Part shown: positions 57,482-64,000 of the stretch, in pieces
Numbering within the stretch: position 1 is the first letter of the stretch
How the letters are laid out: each line of letters starts with the position of its first letter
Source: Crossiella sp. SN42
GTDB taxonomy: Bacteria; Actinomycetota; Actinomycetes; Mycobacteriales; Pseudonocardiaceae
Assembly: GCF_023897065.1 (NCBI RefSeq)
Contig: NZ_JAMHIV010000032.1
Span: 56,411-120,410, forward strand
DNA length: 64,000 nt
Direction: 5' to 3'
Notes under the pieces: generated by a model
Database searches by the model: none
Told to the model about the DNA's origin: nothing
The model's input: only the letters and a program-made list of their open reading frames with translations
Position numbers and translations under genes: made by a program

Positions 57482-59382
57482 CGCGCCGCCTCAAGCTCCC
57501 GTCCCTGCTCGCCCTCGCGGTGCTGGTCCTGTTGGCACTGCTGGCCCTGCTCGCCCCGCTTTTCGCCGGGGACCCCTACCTGACCGGCGCGGCGGTGGCC
57601 GGGCCGAGCGCGGAACACTGGTTCGGCACCGACTCCGCCGGGCGGGACATCTTCGCCCGGCTGCTGCACGGCGCCCGCTGGTCGCTGGCCATCGGCCTGG
57701 GCGCCACCGCGCTGGCCCTGGTGGCCGGTGCGGTGATCGGCGCGGTCACCGCCACCTCCCGGCGCGCGCTGGACGAGACCGCGATGCGCGTCCTGGACGT
57801 GGTGATGGCCTTCCCCGGCATCGCGCTGGCCGCGGTGCTGGTCGCGGTCTTCGGCCGCGGCATCGAGGTGCTGGTGCTGGCCATCGCCTTCCTGAACACG
57901 CCCTCGGTGGCCAGGGTGGTGCGGGCCAACGTGCTGGCCCAGTACCGCGAGGACTACGTGGCCGCGGAACGGATCATCGGCGCCCGCCGGGCCTACATCC
58001 TGGCCAAGCACGTCGCGGTCAACTGCGCCGCGCCGGTGCTGGTGTTCTGCACGGTGATGGTGGCCGACGCGATCGTGTTCGAGGCCTCGCTGTCCTTCAT
58101 CGGCGCGGGCATCCAGCAGCCGGACCCGTCCTGGGGCTCGGTGCTGGCCAACGGCAAGGACCTGGTGCTCACCGGCGGCTGGTGGGCCACCCTGTTCCCC
58201 GGCCTGCTCATCCTGGTCACCGTGCTCGCGCTGAACGTGCTCTCCGAGGGCATCTCGGACGCCTGGGCCACCCCCTCGGCCCGGCGCGCGCAGGCCGGTC
58301 AGGCGGCGAAAGCCGTTGCCACCAGCGAAGAACCGGCCGGGGCCGAGCCGGTGCTGCCGATCGAGGGACTGCGCGAGGCGGGGGAGCGGCTGCACCGGCG
58401 GGCCCGCGACCTGGCGGGCCGGGAGACCGTGCTGGCGGTGTCGAAGCTGGCGATCTCCTTCCCGGACCGGCACAACGGGGTCAACGTGGTGGACGAGGTG
58501 TCCTTCACGGTGCGGTCGGGCGAGGTGCTGGGCCTGATCGGCGAGTCCGGCTGCGGCAAGTCGCTGACCTCACTGGCCATCATGGGCCTGCTGCCGGACA
58601 ACGCCCGCGTCTCCGGGGAGATCCGCTTCGCCGGGGAGAACCTGCTCGGCCTGACACCCCGGCAGCGCCGCCACTACCTCGGCCAGGACCTGGCGATGAT
58701 CTACCAGGACGCGCTCAGCTCGCTCAACCCGGCGATGACCATTCGCAGCCAGCTCAAGCAGTTCACCCGCCGCGGCGGCACCCGCACCCCGGCCGAGCTC
58801 CTCGAACTGGTCAACCTCGATCCACAAAGGACACTGCGCGCCTACCCGCACGAGCTCTCCGGCGGGCAGCGGCAGCGGGTGCTCATCGCGATGGCGCTCT
58901 CCCGCAGCCCGGGACTGATCGTGGCCGACGAGCCGACCACCGCGCTGGATGTCACCGTGCAGGCCCAGATCGTGCAGCTGCTGCTGCGGTTGCAGGCCGA
59001 GCTGGGCTTCGCGCTGATCCTGGTCTCGCACGACCTCGCGCTGGTCTCCGAGATCGCCGACCGGGTGGTGGTGATGTACGGCGGCCAGGTCGCCGAGCTG
59101 GGCGCGACCGCGCGGATCGTCGGCTCACCGCGGCACCACTACACCCGCGGCCTGCTCTCCGCGGTGCTTTCCCTTGAGGACAAACGGGAAACACTCACCC
59201 AGATCAAGGGCGTGGTGCCCTCGCCTGCGGACTTCGCGCCCGGCTGCCGCTTCGCCGACCGCTGCCCGGCCGCCCGCGCGGTCTGCCACCGGGAACCACC
59301 GGAGCGGATCGGCGACCAGGCGGACCACCTCATCGCCTGCCACTTCCCGGCGGAGCGGACCGAGCTGCTGGAGGCGCGATGA
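57478..59382 (+). CDS. Fused ABC permease (DppC type) and ATPase (DppD type)
   Basis: 634 residues. Residues 1-270 are a DppC-like permease (GTDSAGRDIFARLLHGARWSL, coupling region YVAAERIIGARRAYILAKHV, DAIVFEASLSFIGAGIQQPD). A linker rich in Ala and Glu (about 270-320) leads to a DppD-like ATPase. It has Walker [10 protein letters not shown]-loop YQDALSSLNP, signature [15 protein letters not shown], Walker B IVADEPTTALD and the C-terminal Cys-rich tail CRFADRCPAARAVC typical of oligopeptide ATPases. Such permease-ATPase fusions occur in actinomycete peptide-type importers. It is linked by GTGA and ATGA overlaps to both neighbours. Confidence 0.93.
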   Translation: MTRRLKLPSLLALAVLVLLALLALLAPLFAGDPYLTGAAVAGPSAEHWFGTDSAGRDIFARLLHGARWSLAIGLGATALALVAGAVIGAVTATSRRALDETAMRVLDVVMAFPGIALAAVLVAVFGRGIEVLVLAIAFLNTPSVARVVRANVLAQYREDYVAAERIIGARRAYILAKHVAVNCAAPVLVFCTVMVADAIVFEASLSFIGAGIQQPDPSWGSVLANGKDLVLTGGWWATLFPGLLILVTVLALNVLSEGISDAWATPSARRAQAGQAAKAVATSEEPAGAEPVLPIEGLREAGERLHRRARDLAGRETVLAVSKLAISFPDRHNGVNVVDEVSFTVRSGEVLGLIGESGCGKSLTSLAIMGLLPDNARVSGEIRFAGENLLGLTPRQRRHYLGQDLAMIYQDALSSLNPAMTIRSQLKQFTRRGGTRTPAELLELVNLDPQRTLRAYPHELSGGQRQRVLIAMALSRSPGLIVADEPTTALDVTVQAQIVQLLLRLQAELGFALILVSHDLALVSEIADRVVVMYGGQVAELGATARIVGSPRHHYTRGLLSAVLSLEDKRETLTQIKGVVPSPADFAPGCRFADRCPAARAVCHREPPERIGDQADHLIACHFPAERTELLEAR

Positions 59383-60335
59383 GCCTGCTGGAACTCGACG
59401 GCGTCCACGTGGTGCACCGGATCCGCGCCGCCAAGCTGTTCGGCCACGACCACGTCTACGCGCTCACCGACGCCAGCCTCACCCTGGCCGCCGGGCAGAC
59501 CATCGGCGTGGTCGGCGAGTCCGGCTGCGGGAAGTCCACGCTGGCCAAGGTGATCGTCGGCCTGCAACGGCCCACCCAGGGCACCGTGCGCTACCGCGGC
59601 GAGTCGCTGTGGGAGATGACCGCCACCGCACGCGCCAGCCGGTTCGGCCGCGATGTCGGCATGATCTTCCAGGACCCGGCCACCGCGCTGAACCGCCGCC
59701 TGCCCATCGCCAAGATCATCCGCGATCCGCTGGACGTGCACCGCGAGGGCACCCCGGCCGAACGCGCCGACCGGGTGCGCGAGCTGATGTCGTTGGTGGG
59801 CCTGCCCGGCAGCGTGGCCGACGCGCTGCCCGGCCAGCTCTCCGGCGGGCAGCGGCAGCGGGTGGCCATCGCGCGGGCGCTGGCCCTGCGGCCCGCGCTG
59901 CTGGTCGCCGACGAACCGACCTCGGCGCTGGATGTCTCGGTGCGCGCGCAGATCCTCAACCTGCTGGTGGAGCTGCGCGAACGGCTCGGCCTGGCCATGG
60001 TGTTCGTCTCGCACGACATCCAGACCGTGCAGCGGATGAGCGACCACATCGTCACCATGTACCTGGGCCGGATCGTGGAACGCGCCCCGGCCGCCGCGGT
60101 GCCCGCCGCCGCCCGCCACCCCTACATGCGCGCGCTGTTCTCGGCCACGCCGAGCCTGCGGCACGCCGTCGAGCCGATCGTCCTCAATGGACCGGTGCCC
60201 TCGGCCACCAACCCGCCCAGCGGCTGCAACTTCCGCACCCGCTGCTGGAAGGCCACCGCCGAGTGCGCCGCCGAACTGCCCCCGCTCACCGTCCTCGGCG
60301 AGCACACCTACCGCTGTGTCCACCCGGAGCTGTGA
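59379..60335 (+). CDS. ABC importer ATPase (DppF/OppF type)
   Basis: 318 residues. Walker [12 protein letters not shown]-loop [14 protein letters not shown], signature [15 protein letters not shown], Walker [12 protein letters not shown] and H-loop [10 protein letters not shown]. The C-terminal oligopeptide-ATPase tail is [15 protein letters not shown], with the Cys cluster that in some members binds an Fe-S centre. It pairs with the ATPase half of the preceding fusion to power the importer. ATGA overlap with that gene; the sialidase gene begins 18 bases after its stop. Confidence 0.94.
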   Translation: MSLLELDGVHVVHRIRAAKLFGHDHVYALTDASLTLAAGQTIGVVGESGCGKSTLAKVIVGLQRPTQGTVRYRGESLWEMTATARASRFGRDVGMIFQDPATALNRRLPIAKIIRDPLDVHREGTPAERADRVRELMSLVGLPGSVADALPGQLSGGQRQRVAIARALALRPALLVADEPTSALDVSVRAQILNLLVELRERLGLAMVFVSHDIQTVQRMSDHIVTMYLGRIVERAPAAAVPAAARHPYMRALFSATPSLRHAVEPIVLNGPVPSATNPPSGCNFRTRCWKATAECAAELPPLTVLGEHTYRCVHPEL

Positions 60336-60353
60336 GCCGAGAGGAAACCCGCC

Positions 60354-63263
60354 GTGCGCGTGACAGCGTTGTTCTCCCTGTTACTCCTGCTGCTGGCCGG
60401 ACTGACCGCACCGGGCGCGGCCGCGCAACCGGTCGAGCAGGCGGTGTTCAAGGCCGCCAACGAAACCGGCTACCACTGCTTCCGCATCCCCGCGGTGGTG
60501 CGCACCGCGCAGGGCTCGCTGCTGGCCTTCGCCGAGGGCCGGGTGCTCAACTGCGGGGACACCGGTGACATCGACGTGGTGCTCAAACGCTCCACCGACG
60601 GCGGGCAGACCTGGTCGCCGCTGCGGCTGGTCAACGAGGGCAAGGGGGACACCCACGGCAACCCGGTGCCGATCGTGGACCACGACACCGGCCGGATCTT
60701 CCTGTTCACCAGCTACAACAAGGGCCGCACCGACGACAAACCCTGTGACGTGCCGTGCAAGCGCACCCCGCACGTGCAGCACAGCGACGACGACGGGCTC
60801 ACCTGGTCGACGCCGGTGGAGATGAGCGCCCAGGTCAAGCTGCCCGCCTGGGACTACTGGTACGCCACCGGTCCCGGCCACGGCATCCAGCTGACCCGCG
60901 GCCCGCACAAGGGACGCCTGGTCTTCGGCGTGTGCGGGGAGACCAGCGACCGGGGCAGCAGCAAGTCGGTGGCCAACGAGGCCGCGCTGGTCTACAGCGA
61001 CGACCACGGCAAGACCTGGCAGGTCGGCGCGGTGGACAGCATCACCTTCCCGCACGGCGGGCCGTTCCCGTTGAAACCACAGGAGCTCACCGTCACCGAG
61101 CTCGCCGACGGCTCGGTCTACGCCGGGGCCAGGGAACAGGGCGGCAGCGCGGTCGGCAACCACAGCTTCGCGATCAGCAAGGACGGTGGCAGCACCTTCA
61201 GCCAGCGGTTCCAGGCCATCCCGGACCTGGTCATGCCGACCGTGCAGGGCGCGGTGCTGCGGCTGGAACGCACCGGCCGCCCGGACCGGCTGCTGTTCTC
61301 CGCCCCGGCCGACACCGACCGCCGCCGCTGGATGACCATCCGCTCCTCCTACGACCACGGCCGCAGCTGGGAGAACGCCGAGCAGGGCACCCGGATCACC
61401 TCGGACTGGTCCGGCTACTCCGACCTGGTGCAGCTCAGCGACCCGGCCGTGCCCAGCGCCCGGATCGGGCTGCTGTACGAGGGCGGCAAGGTCGACGCCA
61501 GGGACGAGATCCGGTTCACTCGCTTCACCGAGGACGACCTCGGCTGGCGCAACCCACCCGGTCCGGCCACCCCCGACACCTCCCGGATCCACAAGGACGC
61601 CAACGCGATCGGCGGTCCCGCGCTGACCGCCGGCCGGTTCGGCAAGGGCTTGGAGCTAGACGGCGCGGAGGACTACCTGCGGGTGCCCTACGACCGCGCC
61701 CGGCTGCCTGGCGAGGGCGAGCTCACCTTCAGCACCTGGTTCCGCTACGGCGGGACCCAGCGCGAGCAGGTCCTGCTGTGGCTGGGCGGCATGGGGGAGA
61801 CCGCCCCGCAACTGTGGCTGCGCGCCGAACCGGCGAACCAGCGGCTGATCGCCCGGATCACCACGCCCAGCGGCAGCAGCTCGGTGACCACCACCAAGGC
61901 CTACGACGACAACCAGTGGCACCACGTCGCCCTGCAACGATCAGCCGGGCGGCTGCTGCTCTGGGTGGACGGCGTGCTGGCCGGTTCGGCCGCCGCGGTG
62001 GCGGGCCCGGTGACCCAGCGGGTGTCCTTCCAGCTGGTGCTGGGCCAGCGGCTGGACCACAGCCAGCGCTTCGACGGTGCGCTGGACGAGGTCCGGCTGC
62101 ACACCCGCGCGCTGACCAAGGCCGAACTGGACCGCCTCCGGCTGAGCAACGCCGAGCTGCCGGACGCCCAGGTGCTCCGGCTGCCCCTGGACACCATCCA
62201 GCCCACACCTTGCACCTCCGTGCCCTACACCTCCGGCACCGAGGGCTACCACACCTTCCGCATCCCGGCGGTGGTGCGCGCTGCCTCCGGTGAGGTGCTG
62301 GCCTTCGCCGAGGGCCGGGTGCACTCCGCGGGCGACACCGGCGCGATCCACGTGGTGCTGCGCCGCTCCAGCGACGGCGGCTGCACCTGGGGACCGCTGT
62401 CGGTGGTCTCCCGCAACGGCGAGGCCACCGCGGGCAACCCGGCCCCGGTGGTGCTGCCCGGCGGCGAGGTGCTGCTGCTGACCACCCGCAACGGCCCGGT
62501 CACCGAACGGGAGATCATGACCGGCGCGGTGTCCCCGGCCGACACCCGGCGGGTGTTCCTCCAGCGCAGCAAGGACAACGGCCGCAGCTGGACGCCGGAA
62601 CGGGAGATCACCTCGGCGGCGAAGAAGCCGGACTGGCGCTGGTACGCCACCGGCCCCGGCCACGCGATCACCACCAGGCAGGGCCGGATCGTGGTGCCCG
62701 CCAACCACTCCAGCGCGCCACCGCCCGGCTCGGCGGACACCGGGGCCGAGCAGAAGTACCACGGCGGGCACGCCCTGCTCAGCGACGACGGCGGCCACAG
62801 CTGGCGGATCGGCTTCACCGAGGACCGCGCCGACACCGCGATCGCGGCCAACGAGACCACCGTCGCCCAGCTGCCGGACGGCCGCCTGTACTTCTCCAGC
62901 CGCAACCAGGGCACGCTCGCCGGCAGGCTGGACGCGGTCAGCACCGACGGCGGCCGCACCCTCAGTTCACCGTACCGTCCACAAAGGACGATCGAGGGAC
63001 CGAGGGTGCAGGGCAGCGTGCTGCAGGCGGCGGATCCCGGTCTGCTGCTGTACTCCGGACCCGCCGACCCGGCCGCCCGCCGGGCGATGTCGGTCCGGGC
63101 CAGCACCGACCAGGGCCGGACCTGGTGGCAGCTGCACCGGGTCTCCGAAGCCCCGGCCGCCTACTCGGACCTGGTGCGGCTCAACGGGTCCACGGTGGGT
63201 CTGCTGTACGAGACGGGTGTGCGCGGGCCGTACGAGACGATCACCTTCACCCAGCTCGGCTAG
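60354..63263 (+). CDS. Secreted sialidase with two sialidase domains flanking a LamG-like domain
   Basis: 969 residues. The signal peptide LFSLLLLLLAGLTAPGAAAQ is cleaved near residue 25. The first GH33 domain (about 30-400) has CFRIPAVVR (43-50), Asp boxes such as STDGGQTW and YSDDHGKTW, ANEAALVYS, and GYSDLVQL with the nucleophile-like Tyr. A LamG-like carbohydrate-binding region follows (about 415-612). A second GH33 domain (about 625-969) repeats TFRIPAVVR, SSDGGCTW, ANETTVAQ and AYSDLVRL. Both copies retain the Arg, Glu and Tyr positions, so both may be active. It would release sialic acid outside the cell for the ABC importer encoded just upstream. Confidence 0.92.
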   Translation: MRVTALFSLLLLLLAGLTAPGAAAQPVEQAVFKAANETGYHCFRIPAVVRTAQGSLLAFAEGRVLNCGDTGDIDVVLKRSTDGGQTWSPLRLVNEGKGDTHGNPVPIVDHDTGRIFLFTSYNKGRTDDKPCDVPCKRTPHVQHSDDDGLTWSTPVEMSAQVKLPAWDYWYATGPGHGIQLTRGPHKGRLVFGVCGETSDRGSSKSVANEAALVYSDDHGKTWQVGAVDSITFPHGGPFPLKPQELTVTELADGSVYAGAREQGGSAVGNHSFAISKDGGSTFSQRFQAIPDLVMPTVQGAVLRLERTGRPDRLLFSAPADTDRRRWMTIRSSYDHGRSWENAEQGTRITSDWSGYSDLVQLSDPAVPSARIGLLYEGGKVDARDEIRFTRFTEDDLGWRNPPGPATPDTSRIHKDANAIGGPALTAGRFGKGLELDGAEDYLRVPYDRARLPGEGELTFSTWFRYGGTQREQVLLWLGGMGETAPQLWLRAEPANQRLIARITTPSGSSSVTTTKAYDDNQWHHVALQRSAGRLLLWVDGVLAGSAAAVAGPVTQRVSFQLVLGQRLDHSQRFDGALDEVRLHTRALTKAELDRLRLSNAELPDAQVLRLPLDTIQPTPCTSVPYTSGTEGYHTFRIPAVVRAASGEVLAFAEGRVHSAGDTGAIHVVLRRSSDGGCTWGPLSVVSRNGEATAGNPAPVVLPGGEVLLLTTRNGPVTEREIMTGAVSPADTRRVFLQRSKDNGRSWTPEREITSAAKKPDWRWYATGPGHAITTRQGRIVVPANHSSAPPPGSADTGAEQKYHGGHALLSDDGGHSWRIGFTEDRADTAIAANETTVAQLPDGRLYFSSRNQGTLAGRLDAVSTDGGRTLSSPYRPQRTIEGPRVQGSVLQAADPGLLLYSGPADPAARRAMSVRASTDQGRTWWQLHRVSEAPAAYSDLVRLNGSTVGLLYETGVRGPYETITFTQLG

Positions 63264-64000
63264 TTCCGGTACTCGCGGATCCAGTCCACCTCCATGGTGG
63301 CCGGCCGGAACTCGGTGGTCATGGTCGCGTCCAGCTTGATGGTCGGGCGCATCGGCCTCGGCGGCAGCTTGTCCCGCTGCGCGGTGTGGAACCACTTCTC
63401 GCCGTTGATGTAGCCGGTGAGCTCGTTCTCGGTCCACTCGACCGCGAAGTGGTTCCACTTCGTCATGTCGACCGCGCGGGAGGCGGTGTACCGGTTGTCC
63501 TTGGTGTTCTCATCGGCCAGGAAGAAGTGCGCGGTCTGCCGCTCCGGGTCGAACACCTCCAGGAAGACGATCTCGCCGCCCGCCGGGAAGTCGTTCTTGA
63601 CCGGCCACAGGGTGAGCAGCGGGCGGTAGCAGGCGCAGCCCGCGGGCACCCGCACCCGCGCCTCCCAGCGGGTGCGGAAGGAACCCTCGTCGCGGCTGAG
63701 GTAGCCGGTGTCGCCGTTGGCGTCGCCGGTGATGGTCAGCACGTCGTCGCGCACGCTGACCCGCTCGGGGATCTGCCTGCCCTTGCCGTGCTGCCCCGGC
63801 CGCGGGCCCACCGCGGTCCAGCCGTCGTCGAGGCCGGTGCGGAACTCCGCGGCGTGCACCGGCTGGCCCCAGCCGAACCGCTCCGCGGCGGTGGCCGGCT
63901 GGGGAGAGTTGTCCGGCCACCAGCGGATCGCGGTCAGCACGCCCGCGGCCAGCACCGCGGTCAGCGCGAGCGAGGCGGCCACGATCCACCGCGACCGCCG
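63260..64000 (-). CDS. GH16-like protein with altered catalytic motif, 5' end beyond window
   Basis: At least 247 residues are visible. The N-terminus has a membrane anchor or signal segment (WIVAASLALTAVLAAGVLTAIRWW) and may begin past base 64000; GTG 63982 is the only internal start. The rest is a concanavalin-like GH16 fold: GYLSRDEGSFRTRWEARVRV, CACYRPLLTLWP, GGEIVFLEVFDPE, WNHFAVEWTENELTGYINGE and MRPTIKLDATMT. GH16 enzymes use E-x-D-x-x-E; here it reads EIVFLE, so the middle Asp is Val. Activity may be lost or changed. It overlaps the convergent sialidase stop by four bases. Confidence 0.82.
   Translation of the reverse strand, partial: RRSRWIVAASLALTAVLAAGVLTAIRWWPDNSPQPATAAERFGWGQPVHAAEFRTGLDDGWTAVGPRPGQHGKGRQIPERVSVRDDVLTITGDANGDTGYLSRDEGSFRTRWEARVRVPAGCACYRPLLTLWPVKNDFPAGGEIVFLEVFDPERQTAHFFLADENTKDNRYTASRAVDMTKWNHFAVEWTENELTGYINGEKWFHTAQRDKLPPRPMRPTIKLDATMTTEFRPATMEVDWIREYRN

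Overview
This is a very GC-rich window: sampled coding lines are near 75% GC. Coding is dense, with GTG and TTG starts and many ATGA or GTGA overlaps. Gene content (SARP regulator, MocR pairs, DUF6098, DUF5914-Rieske with a CrtU-type enzyme, CYTH-CHAD, PucR, DUF3048) points to a filamentous actinomycete. Pseudonocardiales is my best guess, by inference. No rRNA, tRNA, CRISPR array or intact insertion sequence was seen. Several genes have no Shine-Dalgarno sequence but carry a TAnnnT hexamer 6-8 bases before the start codon, which suggests leaderless transcription.

Layout. 1-2525: a truncated ABC ATPase diverges from a NarL-type two-component pair. 2540-5820: a low-GC accessory patch. It holds the wreck of an AfsR/NB-ARC regulator and then a tight three-gene operon (3589-5514) of unrecognised proteins. 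Two of these look like winged-helix proteins and the third carries a HEPN-like R-x6-H motif; this is the best candidate for an undescribed defence-like system. 5834-13927: lactate 2-monooxygenase with a 2-hydroxyacid dehydrogenase, small regulators, a methyltransferase, a cupin and SDR group, and a three-subunit proton-translocating transhydrogenase (pntAA-pntAB-pntB). 13924-20700: a MITE-like inverted-repeat element, a methyltransferase, a DUF3048 lipoprotein, and two MocR (GntR-aminotransferase) regulators, each facing a divergent gene across a palindrome.

20741-30961: a DJ-1/PfpI protein, a second two-component locus with two kinase-like proteins and one regulator, RidA, a SulP transporter, a PHP hydrolase, CYTH-CHAD, a VOC remnant, a second inverted-repeat element and an acetyltransferase. 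30954-46141: HrpA helicase, an acetyltransferase, a P450, membrane proteins, a PucR regulator overlapping an MHS transporter, 3-hydroxybutyrate dehydrogenase, and an orphan carotenoid-tailoring set (Rieske/DUF5914, CrtU-like, methyltransferase).

46284-50101: an amide-response locus. An amidase with a zinc-ribbon-like partner diverges from an ArsR regulator coupled to an SRPBCC-AmiC-like fusion protein. 50379-54829: a giant SARP regulator and an MFS exporter face each other across 11-bp-period heptamer repeats. 54905-64000: an oligopeptide-type ABC importer in one operon with a two-domain sialidase, behind a palindromic operator. This looks like a glycan or sialic-acid scavenging unit and is followed by a partial GH16-like protein with an altered catalytic motif.

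Two short DNA motifs recur inside genes with rare codons: GTCCACWGTGGAC (five copies, always encoding Ser-Thr-Val-Asp) and YTTTCCSTTGCC. This suggests selection on the DNA rather than on the protein.
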